In this document: positions 51,150 through 63,592 of the stretch, piece after piece
How positions within the stretch are numbered: position 1 is the first letter of the stretch
Layout: every line of letters begins with the position of its first letter
NCBI RefSeq assembly: GCF_035594125.1
Contig: NC_087191.1
Coordinates: 6,477,967 to 6,541,966 of the forward strand
Direction of reading: 5' to 3'
Source: Scylla paramamosain
Taxonomy: Eukaryota; Arthropoda; Malacostraca; Decapoda; Portunidae
Length of the DNA stretch: 64,000 bases
Position numbers and translations under genes: made by a program
Notes under the pieces: generated by a model
Told to the model about the DNA's origin: nothing
What the model saw: only the letters and a program-made list of their open reading frames with translations
The model's database searches: none

Positions 51150-52340
51150 TTTTTTTAGCATGTTAGGCACCAAAACGATTAATAATAAGGAAATCACTCT
51201 ATATGGGAATCCAAAACAAAGTTACTGAAAACATGTCTTCTCAGTGTTTTACATAGAAAAACGCTAAAACGGATGCAAAGCAACCAATTTCAAGAAATAG
51301 AAAAACGTTACTAAAAGGTATATTTGGAGTGTTTTTGAGCTTGTTATCTACAAAAAAAAAACGCCAAAATTGATGCAAAGCACTCTGTATTGGGAAACAA
51401 AAGGACTTTGCAAGAAAAGTGTATAATGAGTGTTTTATAGTTCAAAAAAAACACAAGGCAAAAAACGCAAAATCTCGTGTATATGGAGAGGTTTCCTAGA
51501 TACCAAAATGCTAAAACACATGTATAACACTCCTAATTGAGAAACAGAACAACCTTACTAAATGCGTGTATTTTGAGTGCTTTTAACATTCTTAGTTACC
51601 AAAATCCCAAATTGCATGCGAAAATAGATTTGTGGGAAAAAAAATGATTTACCAGAAAAGTGTCTTTTGAGTGTTTTTGAGCGTGATAGGCAATAAAGTA
51701 CTAAAAAGGAGGGCAATCACATTACATTGGAGTAAAACGAATTTTTACCAAGAACTTGCCTTTAAGTGTTTTTGAGCTACTTTTATACCAAAACTCTAAA
51801 ACGCATGCAAAACACACTTTATGGTGAAACAGAATAACACTACCAAAAACATGTATTTTGAGTATTTTTGATCACGTTACCAATAAAAACGCTTAAATAC
51901 ATGCAAAGAACACTATTTTTGGGAAACAAAAGGAGATTACGAGAAGCGTGTATTATGAGTGTTTTTAAGTTCATTAATTACCAAAAAGCTAAAAGCTACA
52001 AATAAAACTCTTTATTGAGAAAACAATAAATAAATAAAAAAAATACGATATTTTTTTTCTTTCTTATTCATCTTCACAGGTACCGATATGCCAAAATTCA
52101 GGCAAAATTCAGGAAATTATGTGAAATTTCAATGTGAAATTATCAAAAAAGTTAAACTTAGCTTTTTTTCGGACTGTTATGTACCAAACCCGTAATATGC
52201 ATGCAAAGCTACCTATAATGGTAAATTAAACTTCTTTGCCAGAAAACGGTCTTATGAGTGTTTTTCAGTATCTTAGGAACCAACACGATAAATAACATGC
52301 AAGTCAATCTATATGGGTATCCAAAACAAAATTACTAAAA
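51150..52340 (+). repeat. Segmental duplication C (partner about 40,390-41,590)
   Basis: Offset about 10.75 kb. GATAGGCAATAAAGTACTAA with GGAGTAAAACGAATTTTTAC occurs at 40,933 and 51,684; GGGAAACGAAAGGAGATTAC and its close variant follow; ATAACATGCAAGTCAATCTA occurs in both m6 copies. Confidence 0.75.
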
Positions 52341-52999
52341 ACGTGTCTTTTCTGTGTTTTACGTAGAAAAAACGCTAAAACGGACGCAAACCAACCAATA
52401 TGAAGAATTAAAATAACATTACCAAAAAGGTATATTTTTATTGTTTTTAAATTTGTTACCTACAAAAAACACGAAAATGAATGAAAAGCACTCTATATTC
52501 GGAAGCAAAAGGACATTTCGAGAAACGTGTATAATGAGTGTTTTATAGTTTCAGAAGAACTGAAAGGCAAAAAACGTAAAAACTCGTGTATATAGAGAAG
52601 TTTCTTACATTCTAAAATCCTGAAACTCTGTAACAACACTCTTTATTGATAAACAGAACAATTTTACGAAATGCGTGTATTTTTAGTGTTTTTCACATTC
52701 TTAGTTACCAAAACCTCAAATTGCATGCGAAACCAGCTTTATGTGGGTAAAAAATGACATTACTATAAAAAATGTCTTTTGAGTGTTTTTGAGCGTGTTA
52801 GGCAATAAAGCACTAAAAAGCAGGGCAAACACATTACATCGGAATAAAACCAATTTTTAACAAGAACTTGCCTTTAAGTGTTTTTGAGCTCCTTATATAC
52901 CAAAACACTAAAACGCATGCTAAATACACGAAAGGACATTACGAGAAACGTGTATTATGAGTGCTTTTTAAGTTCCTTCAGTACGAAAAGCTATAACCC

Positions 53000-55900
53000 A
53001 CAAATAACACATTTTAGAAAAAATAAATAAATAAATACAAAAATAAAAAAATGGGATTTTTTTTTCATCTTCATAGGTACTGAATTGCCAAAATTCTTTG
53101 AAAATTCAGGAAATTTATGTGAAAAAAAAAATCTTTATCATGAAAGTTAATTATAGCTTTTTCTTCTGATTGTCATGTACCAAAACCTAAAGTGCATGCA
53201 AAGCCACCTATATAGGGAAGTTAAACGACTTTACCAGAAACCTGTCTTTTCAGTGTTTTTCAGCATGTTAGGCACCAATACGATAAATAATATGAAAATC
53301 AGTCAATATGTGAATCCAAAACAAAATTACTGAAAACGTGTCTTTTCAGTGTTTTACGTAGAAAAAACGCTAAAGCGGATGCAAACCATCCTATATGAAG
53401 AAATAGAATAACATTACCAAAAAGATATATTTTGAGTGTTTTTGAGCTTGTTACCTACAAAAAAAAGCAAAAATGGATGTAAAGCACTCTATATTAGGAA
53501 ACAAAAGGATATTACGAGAAACGTGTATAATGAGTGTTTTATAGTTTTAAAAGAACCACAAGGCAATCAACGCAAAAACTCGTGTATATAGAGAAATTTT
53601 TACATACCAAAATGATGAAATGCATGAATAACACTTTTAATTGATAAACATAACTACCTTACTAAATTGTGTATTTTAAGTGTTTTTCACATTCTTAGTT
53701 ACAAAAATGCCAAATTACATGCGAAACTAGCTTCATTTGGGAAAAAAAATGACATTACCAGAAAAGTGTCTTTTGAGTGTTTTTGAGCGTGATATGCAAC
53801 AAAGCAATAAAAAGCAGAATAATCACATTACATGAGAATAAAACCAACTTTTACGAAGAATTTGCCTGTAAGTGTTTTTTAACCCCTTATATACCAAACC
53901 GCTAAAACGCATGCAAAACAAACTTTATGGAGAAACAGAATAACATTACCAAAAACATGTATTTTGAGTGTTTTTGATCATGTTATCTATAAAAACGCTT
54001 AAGTACATGCAAAGAACATTATTTTTGGGAAACAAAAGGACATTACGAGAAACGTGTATTATGAGTGTTTTTATAAGTTCCTTAAGTACCAAAAAGCTAA
54101 ACCTCACAAATAACACTCTTTATTTAGAAAAAAATAAAAAAAATTAAAAAATTAAATAAATAGGATTTTTTTTTTTTTTATTCATCTTCATAGGTACCGA
54201 GATACCAAAATTCTGGGAAAATTCAGGGCAATTATATGATGAAAGAATATTATGAAAAAAGTTAATTTCAGCTTTTTTTTCGGACTGTTATGTACCAAAC
54301 ACTAAAGTGCATGCAAAGCCTCCAATATGAGGAAATTAAACGACCTTACCAGAAATCTGTGTTTTGTGTGTTTTTTTTTAGCATGTTAGGCACCAAAACG
54401 ATAAATAATAAGGAACTCACTCTATATGGGAATCCAAAACAAAGTTACTGAAAACGTGTCTTCTCAGTCTTTTACGTAGAAAAACGTTAAAACGGATGCA
54501 AACCAACCAATATCAAGAAATAGAAAAACGTTACCAAAAAGTTTTATTTTGAGTGTTTTTGAGCTTTTTACCTACAAAAACGCGAAAATTGATGCAAAGC
54601 ACTCTATATTGGGAAAGAAAAGGACATTGCAGGAAAAGTGTATAATGAGTGGTTTATAGTTCAAAAGAACCACGAAGCAAACAAGGTTCGTGTATATGGA
54701 GAAATTTCTTAGATACCAAAATGCTGAAACTCATGAATAACAATCTTAATTGAGAAACAGAACAACCTTACTAAATGCGTGTATTTTGAATGCTTTTCTC
54801 ATTCTTAGTTACCAAAAACCCTAAATTATATGCAAAAATAGCTTTGTTTGGAAAAAAAATGACTTTACCAGAAAAGTATCTTTTGAATGTTTTTCAACGT
54901 GATAGATAATAAAGCACTCAAAAGCAGGACAATCACATTACATTGGAATAAAACCATTTTTTACCAAGAACTTGCCTTTAAGTGTTTTTGAGCTCCTTAT
55001 ATACAAAACTGCTAAAACGCATGCAAAACACACTTTATGGAGAAACAGAATAACATTACCAAAACCTTGTATTTTGAGTGTTTTTGATCATGTTATCTAT
55101 AAAAACGCTTAAATACATGCAAAGAACCTTATGTTTGGGAAACGAAAGGACATTACGAGAAACGTGTATTATGAGTGTTTTTAAGTTCCTTAAGTACCAA
55201 AAAGGTAAATCCCACAATTAATTATCTTTATTGAGAAAAAAAAAATAAATAAATAAAAAAGAAATAGGATTTATTTTATTTTTTTATTTATCTTCATAGG
55301 TACCGAGATGCCAAAATTCTGTAAAAATTCAGGGCAATTATATGATAAAAGAATATTATCAAAAAAGTTAATTTTAGCTTTTTTTTTCGGACTCATGTAC
55401 CAAACCCTAAAGTGCATGCAAAGCCTCCTATATGAGGAAATTAAACGACCTTATCAGAAATCTCTCTTTTAGGTGTAGTTCAGCATGTTAGGCACCAAAA
55501 CAATAAATAATAAGGAACTCACTCTATATGGTAATTCAAAACAAAATTACTGAAAACGTGTCTTCTCAGTGTTTTACGTAGAAAAACGGTAACACGGAAG
55601 CAAACAAACCAATATAAAGAAATAGAAAAACATTACCAAAAAGGTATATTTTGAGTGTTTTTGAGCTTGTTACCTATAAGAAACACGAAAATTGATGCAA
55701 AGCACTCTATAATGGGAAAGAAAAGGACATTGCATGAAAAGTGTATCATGAGTGTTTTATTGTTGAAAAGAACCACAGGGCAAAAAATGCAAAATCTAGT
55801 GTATATGAAGAAGTTTCGTAGATACCAAAATGCTGAATTTCTTGAATTAATTGAGAAACAGAAGAATCTTATTAAATTGTATGCGAAACCTGCTTTACGT
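53000..55900 (+). repeat. Segmental duplication D (partner about 33,210-36,600)
   Basis: GATATGCAACAAAGCAATAA lies near 33,988 and 53,789 (offset about 19.80 kb). CAAAACTGCTAAAACGCATG lies near 35,636 and 55,004 (offset about 19.37 kb). The change in offset equals the 439-bp duplication at 34,450-35,327, which only the left copy has. Confidence 0.8.
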
Positions 55901-56042
55901 GTGGAAAAAAATGACATTACCAGAAAAATGTCTTTTGAGTGTTTTTGAGCGTGTTCGTCAATAAAGCACTAAAAAGCAGGGCAATCACATTACATTGGAA
56001 TTAAACCAAATTTTAATAAGAACTTGCCTCATGTTACCAATA

Positions 56043-59000
56043 AAAACGCTTAAATGACATTACCAGAAAAATGTCTTTTAAGTATTTTTGAGCGTGATAT
56101 GCAAGAAAGCACTAAAAAGCAGAAAAAAATCACGTAACTTGGGAATAAAACCAACTTTTACGAAGAACTTGCCTTTAAGTGTTTTTTAACTCCTTACATA
56201 CCAAAACGCTAAAACGCATGTAAAACACCCTTTATGGAGAAACAGAATAACATTACCAAAAATATGTATTTTGAGTGTTTTTCATCATGTTACTTATAAA
56301 AACGCTTAAATACATGTAAAGAACCCTATGTTTGTATAAGAAAAGGACATTAAGAAAATCGTGTATTATCAGTGTTTTTAAGTTCCTTAAGTACCAAAAA
56401 GCTAAAAAAAACACAAATAACACTTTATAGAGAGAGAAAAAAAAAGTTACCTAGATACCAAAATTCTGGTAAAATTCAGGGAAATTTTGTAAAAAAAAAT
56501 ATTAAAAAAATAATTTTAGCTTTTTTCTGGCGTTATGTACCAAACCCTGAATTGCATGCATAGCCACCTATATTGAGAAATTACTCGACTTTACCAGAAA
56601 CCTGTCTTTTGAGTGTTTATTTCAGCAATTTCAACAATATTACTGAAAACGTGTCTTTTCAGTGATTTACGTAGAAAAACGCTAAAACGGATGCAAACCA
56701 ACCAATATGAAGAAATAGAATAACATTAACAAAAAGATATATTTTGATGTGTTTTTGAGCTTGTCACCTACAAAAAAATGCGAAAATGAATGAAACGTAC
56801 TCTATATTAGGAAAGAAAAGGATATTACGAGAAACGTGTATAATGAGTGTTTTATAGTTTTTAAAAGAACCACAAGGCAAAAACTCAAAAACTCGTGTAC
56901 ATAAAGAAGTTTCTTACATACCAAAATCCTGAATCTCATGAATAACACTTTTAATTGAGAAACAGAACAACCTTACTAAATGCCTGTATTTTGAGTGTTC
57001 ACATTCTTAGTTACCAAAATCCCAAATTCCATGCGAAACTAGCTTTATGTGGGAAAAAAATAATAATACCAGAAAATGTCTTACGAGTGTTTTTGAGCGT
57101 GTTAGGCAATAAACCACTAGAAAGCAGGGCAATCACATTACATGGGAATAAAACCAACTTTTATCAAGAACTTGTTTTTAGGTGTTTTTGAGCTCATTAC
57201 ACACCAAAACGCTAAAACGCATGCAAAACACCTTTTATGGAAAAACAGAATAACATTACCAAAAATATGTATTTTTAGTGTTTTTGATCATGTTATCTAT
57301 AAAAACGCTTAAATACATGCAAAGAACCTTATGTTTGAAAACGAAAAGACATTCCGAGAAATACGTATTATGATTGTTTTTTTAGTTCCTTAAGTACCAA
57401 AAAGCTAAAACCCACAAATAACACTCATTATTAAGAAAAATAAATAAATAAAAAATTAAAAAAATAGGATTTTTTTTTTTTTGTTATTTATCTTCATAGG
57501 TACCGAGATGCCAGAATTGTGGGAAAATTCCGGGCTATTATATGATAAAAGAAAATTATCAAAAAAGTTAATTTTAGCTTTTTTTTTCGGACTGTTATAT
57601 ACCAAACACTAAAGTGCATGCAAAGCCTCCTGCTATATGAGGAAATTAAACGACCTTTAAAGAAATCTGTCTTTTGAGTGTTTTTCAGAATGTTAGGCAC
57701 CAAAACGATAAATAAATAAGGAACTCACTCTATACGGGAATCCAAAGAAAACTACTGAAAACGTGTTTTCTCAATGTTTTACGTAGAAAAACTCTAAAAC
57801 GGATGCAAACCAACCAATATAAAGAAAATAGAAAAATAGTACCAAAAAGGTATATTTTGAGTGTTTTTGAGCTTGTTATCTACAAAAAACGCAAAAGTTG
57901 ATGCAAAGCACTCTATATTAGGAAATAAAAGGACATTGCAAGAAAAGTGTATAATGAGTGTTTTATAGTTCAAAAGAATGAAAAAGCAAAAAACGCAAAA
58001 ACTTGTGGATATGGAGAAGTTTCCTAGATACCAAAATGCTGAAACTCATGAATAACATTCCTAATTGAGAAACAGAACAACCTTACTAAATGCGTGTATT
58101 TTGAGAGCTTTTCACATTCTTAGTTACCAAAACCCCAAATTGCATGCGAAACCAGCTTTATGTGAGAAAAAAATTACATTACCAGAAAAAAGTCTTTTGG
58201 GTGTTTTTGAGCGTGATAGGCAATAAAGCACTAAAAAGCAGGGCAATCACATTACATTTGAATAAAACCAATTTTTATGAAGAACTTGCTTTTAAGTGTT
58301 TTTGAGCTCCTTTTATACTAAGCCGCTAAAACGCATGCAAAACAAACTTTATGGAAAAACAGAATCAAATTACCAAAAACATGTATTTTGAGTATTTTTG
58401 ATCATGTTATCTATAAAAACGCTTAAATACATGCAAAGAACCTTATGTTTGGGAAACAAAAGGACATTACGAGAAACATATATTATGAGTATTTTTAAGT
58501 TTAAGTACCAAAAACCTAAAACCCACTCTTTATTTAGAAAAAAAATAAAAAATATAACAATTGGATTTTTTTTTTGTTATTCATCTTCATAGGTACCGAA
58601 ATGCCAAAATTCTGGGAAAATTCAAGGCAATTATATGATAAGAGAATATTATCAAAAAAGTTGATTTTAGCTTTTTTTTTCGGATTGTTATGTACCAAAC
58701 CCTAAACTGCATGCAAAGCCTCCTATATAAGGAAATTAAACGACCTTACCAGAAATCAGTCTTTTGAATGTTTTTCAGTATGTTAAGCACCAAAATGATA
58801 AATAATAAGGAACTCACTTTATATGGGAATCCAAAACAAAATTACGAAAACGTGCCTTCCCAGTGTTTTACGTAGAAAAACGCTAAAATGTATGCAAACC
58901 AACCAATATCAAGAAATAGAAAAAAAAAAACATTACTAAAAAGGTATATTTTGAGTGTTTTTGAGCTTGTTACCTACAAAAAACGCTAAAATTGATACAA

Positions 59001-59280
59001 AGCACTCTATATTGGGAAACAAAGGGACATTGCTAGAAAAGAGTATAATGAGTGTATTATAGTTCAAAAGAACAAGAAGGCAAAAAACGCATAAACTCGT
59101 TTATATGGAGAAGTTTCCTAGATAACAAAATGCTGAAACTCATGAATAACACTCTTAATTGAGAAACAGAACAACCTTACCAAATTCGTGTATTTTGAGT
59201 TTTTTTTCATATTCTTAGTTACCAAAAACCCAAATTTCATGCAAAACCAGATTTATGTTGGAAAACATGACATATACCAG
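56043..59280 (+). repeat. Triplicated block B, copy 3
   Basis: Contains the m3/m10 fusion and CAGAATGTTAGG at 57,686. Its length of about 3.2 kb matches copy 1 once the 2.3-kb retrotransposon is subtracted. The end of this block coincides with the end of the HOR array. Confidence 0.8.
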
Positions 59281-59351
59281 AAAACAACATTACGAAAAAA
59301 CGTTTTTTTTCTTTTTTTTTTAGTTTTTCTGTTTTTTTTTTTTTTTTTTTA
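59281..59351. repeat. T-rich transition at array end
   Basis: Two long T runs (about 59,305-59,322 and 59,332-59,350) directly follow the last HOR monomer. One further forward-orientation monomer (ACGCTAAAACGCATGC) comes before the orientation switch. Confidence 0.8.
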
Positions 59352-59433
59352 CGCTAAAACGCATGCAAAACTTCCTTTACGAAGAAACAGAATGTTATTA
59401 CCAAAAATAAGTATTTTGAGTGTTGTTGAGCAT

Positions 59434-59501
59434 AATTTTGATGCATTTTGTTATTTTTCTACGTTATGTTACGTAGAAAAATGCCAAAATGCATCAAAAT
59501 T
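59434..59501. repeat. Near-perfect palindrome at the orientation switch
   Basis: Arms at 59,434-59,464 and 59,471-59,501 (31 bp each, two mismatches) around a 6-nt loop (TATGTT). The left arm begins AATTTTGATGCATTTTG; the right arm is its reverse complement. Satellite runs forward to the left of it and reverse to the right. Confidence 0.95.
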
Positions 59502-62500
59502 AAAACAAACTTAAAAAACAATCAAAATGCACGTTTTTCATTAAGTTATACTCTTTCTTCATGAGAGGTTTTTTGGGTGCATTTCAGCGTTTTGGTACGT
59601 AAATAACTCAAAACACTGAAAAGAGTCGTTTTTGTTAATATTGTCCTCTTTTCCCATATAGGGTGATTTACTTGCTTTTCATTGTTCTTGACCCTCGCAC
59701 GATCATAAACACTCAGACGCTTTTTTTTTGTAAATCTCTTTTCCTTTCCCCATATATGGTGGTTTGCATGTGTTTTGGCGTTTTCGTACCTAACAATGTG
59801 AAATACACTCAAAATACACGTTTTTCGTAATGTTCTTCTGTTTCTCCATTTAGAGAGCTATTTATTACTTTTAGCATCTTGGTACCTAAGACGCTCAAAA
59901 AACACTCAGTGCACGTTTCTTGTTACGCTCTTTCGTTTCCCATATAGGATAATTTCCATGTATTTTGGCGTTCCTTTACAAAAAGAAGTAGATAAAAAAT
60001 ACTTGTTTGTAGTAGTGTTATTCTCTTTCTCCTTAAACGGTGTTTTGCATGTGTTTTAACATTTTGGTACATAAGTACCAAACACTTTAAGGGCACGTTT
60101 TTTGGTAAACTTTTTTTTTTTTCACTATGTAGGATTATTTCCTTTCTTTTTAGCATTTTGGTTCCTAACGCATTCATAAGCACTCAAAAGACACGTCTAT
60201 GGTAATGTTAAATCTTTTAGCCATATAGGGTGGTTTACCTGCATCTTTGCGTTTTCGCATCTAACAATGTGAAATACACTGAAAATACTCGTTTTTTATA
60301 ATGTTATTTTGTTCCTCCATATAGAGTGCGCTTCAAAGAGTTTTAGCGTTTTCGGTACCGAAGAATCTCAAGAAACATTTGTAATACACGTTTCTCGCAA
60401 TGTCTTTTTCATTTCTCCACTTCAGAACTTTGCCTGCTTTTTGGCGTTTTTGTACGTAACAAACTTAAAAACACTCAAAATTCTTGTTTCTCGTAATATT
60501 ATTCTGTTTCTCCACTTTGCATGCGTTTTAGCGTTTTGGGAATAGCTGAGAAAAAAAATTAACACGTTTTTGGTAATGTTTTCTACTTTCATACAAGGCA
60601 CTTTCCATGCTTTTTAGCGTTTTGGTGCCTAACATGCACAAAAACACGCAAAAGATTCGTTTCTTGAAATGTCGATTCGTTTTTCAACGTAAGCAGCTTT
60701 TTCCGTACATTTTGTCGTTTTGGTATATAATAACGTGAAAACACTCAAATTACATGTTTTTTTGGTAATGTTGTTCTGTTTTTAATTATAGATTGGTATC
60801 AACGCGTTTTCCCGTCTTGGTATCTAAGATGCTGAAGAACACATATTACACGTTAATCGTAATGACTTTTTTTTTTTCTCTCCATATACAGTATTTTGTA
60901 TTTGAGGTAATTTTCTACCTAAGAAGCTGAAAACCCTTTAAATACTTGTTTTTTGGTAATATTACATTTCTTTAAAAAGTGTGTTTTCTTATGCGTTTTC
61001 TCGTTTTGGTACGTAGGAAGTTCCAAAGCTCTCAAAAGATATGTTTTTTCGTAATATTGTTTTTTATTCGGATAGAGTGACTTCCATGCTTTTTAGCGTT
61101 TGGTGCCTAACACGCTCAAAAACGCTCGAAAAACACGTTTCTGGTAATGTCATTTCGTTTCCCAATATTGGAGGCATTGGATGCATTTTGACGTTTTGGT
61201 ACCTTATAATGGGTAAACACTCAAAATACTCGTTTTTGTTTATTTTATTCTTTTCTCCATATACTGTAATATTTATGAGTTTAAGCATTTTGGTATCTAA
61301 AAAGCTAAAAAAAATCTCATAATAAAACATAATAATATGTTTTCGTTTCCCTTTGTAGAGTAGTTTCCATTGAATATTGGGATTTTTCTACATAAGCTCA
61401 AAACATCTGAAAATACATGTTTTTGGTAAAGGTATACTGTTTCTTCATAAATGGATTTTTACAAGTTTTTCAGACTTTTAGTACATAAATAGCTGAAAAC
61501 AATGAAAAGTGACTTTTCTGTAGCATTGTTTTCTTTTCCCATATAGTGTGCTTTCCGTGCTACTTATCGTTTTGGTGCCTAGAACGCTCATAATCACTTA
61601 AAAGACACATTTTTGTAAATCTCGTTTCCTTTCCCCGTATAGAGTGTTTTACATGTATTTTGGCTTTTTTGGTATCTAACTGTGAAATACACTCAAATAC
61701 ACGTTTATGGTCATGATAACATGTTTCTCCATATAGAGTCGTATTGTTACTTTTTTTTTATCGTTTGGTACATAAGAAGCTTAAAAAACACCCATAATAC
61801 ACATTTCTCGTAATGTCTTTTCTTTTCCACATATAAGATCCTTCGCGTGCTTTTATTTTGCGTTTTTATACGTAACAAGCTCAAAAACACTCAAAATAGT
61901 TGTTTTAGGTAATATTATTCTATTTCTCCTTAAAGGGTGTTTTTTCTTTTTTCTATGCATTTTAGCGTTTTGGTGCGTAAGTAGCTCAAAAACACTGAAA
62001 AGACTTTTTTTTTTTTTTTGTAAATTTTGTTTTCCCTTATGGTGGGTTTTCCATGCATTTTGGCGTTGGTACCAAATTATTGAAAAAATAAATAAAAATA
62101 CATGTTTTTAGTAATGTTCTGTTCCTCGTTATAATGTGTTATTAATTCGTTTTAGGATTTTGGTACCTAAGAGGCTCAAAAAAACATAATACACATCTCT
62201 CGTAATGCCCTTTCGTTTCCCCATATCCTTTGCATCTATTTTAGTGTATTTTGTACAGAACATTCTTAAAAACACAACAAATATTATTTTTTTGGTAATG
62301 ATATTCTCTTTCTCAATAAAGTGTCTTTCTAAATACGTTTTAGTGTTTTGGTAGGTAAGAAGCTGAAAACAGTCAAAAGACAAGTTTTTGGTAATGTTTT
62401 TTATTCTCATATAGTGTTATTTCCATGTTTTTATTTTTTTTAGCGTTTTGGTGCCTAACATGCTTAAAAATCCGCAAAAGATGTTTCTTGGAATGTCGTT

Positions 62501-63592
62501 TCGTTTCCCCTTATAAGTAGCTTTCCATGCATTTTTCTTCATGATAAGCTAAAAAACGCTAGAAATACAAGTTTTTTACTAAATTTATGATGTTTCTTCA
62601 AGATTTTTTTTTTTTACATTGTTTTCCGCGTTTTGGTACATATCAAAAACAATATAAAAGAGAAGTTTTTGGTAATATTGTTTTCTTTAACCATATACAG
62701 TGCTTTCCATGCTTTTTATCGTTTTGGTGCCTAGAACGCTTATAAAAACCCTTTAAAGACACGTTTCTGAACATCTAGTTTTCTTTCCCCATACAGGGTC
62801 CTTTGCATGCATTTTAGGGTTTGATACCTAACTGTAAATATATACTCAAAATACACGTTTTTTTTTTTTGGTTATGATATTGTGTTTCTCCATATATAAT
62901 CCTATTGATGCGTTTCACTGTTTAGGTACCTTTGTAGCTCAAAAACACCCATAATACACGTTTCTCGTAATGTCTTTTTGTTTCCCCCTATAAGATGCTT
63001 TGGATGCATTTTGGCGTTTTTGTATGCAACAATCTAAAAAAAAATAAAAAAAAATACTAGTTTTTGATATTGTTACTAAGTTTCTCCATAAAGTGTGTTT
63101 TTTGACATGATTTTTAGAATTTTGGTTGGTAAATAGATAAAAAAAAAAAAACACTCAAAAGACACGTTTTTTTTTTTTTTGTAAAGTTGTTTGTTTCCTC
63201 ATTTAGTCGGCTTTGCAAGCATTTTGGCGTTTTGGTACCTAATAATGGGAAAACACTCAAAATACGCTTTTTTTGGTAATGCTATTTCTCGATATAGAAT
63301 GCTTTTCATGTGTTTTACCATTTAAGTAACTAAGAAGCTCAAAAGCTCTCATAACATACGTTTCTTGTTCTCCTTTCCCCATATAGAGTTGTTTTCATGG
63401 ATTTTGTCATTCTTGTACGTAACAAACTTAAAAAACATTAGAAATATACGTTTTTGATAAAGTTATGTTTCTCCATGAAAAAAAAAAAATACTTTTGCAT
63501 GCTTTTTTTTTCCGTTTTGGTACATAAGTAGGTTAAAATATTATTTTGATAAAATACTGTTTTGTTTTCATATATAGGGTGCTTTCCTTTGA
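59502..63592 (-). repeat. Inverted, diverged monomeric satellite
   Basis: About 42 monomers of roughly 97 bp in reverse orientation (for example TTTTAGCGTTTTGGTACGT, CACTCAAAATACACGTTTTT). They lack the m4 landmark and m7 box of the HOR core. A faint period of 1,152-1,160 bp is visible: GTGCCTAGAACGCT at 61,575 and 62,727, and matching neighbours on both sides over at least 0.5 kb. All open frames here are satellite translations. Confidence 0.9.

Larger units (their letters stand above)
49437..59280 (+). repeat. Satellite HOR array, block 4
   Basis: Nine m4 landmarks near 49.84, 50.96, 52.07, 53.07, 54.18, 55.29, 56.46, 57.49 and 58.58 kb (1.00-1.17 kb apart). Its right end stops in m10 near 59,280 (AACATGACATATACCAG), then gives way to T-rich sequence and diverged monomers. 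Parts duplicate 4.8-10.4 kb, 33.2-39.1 kb and 40.4-41.6 kb (see the block-duplication entries). Confidence 0.95.
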
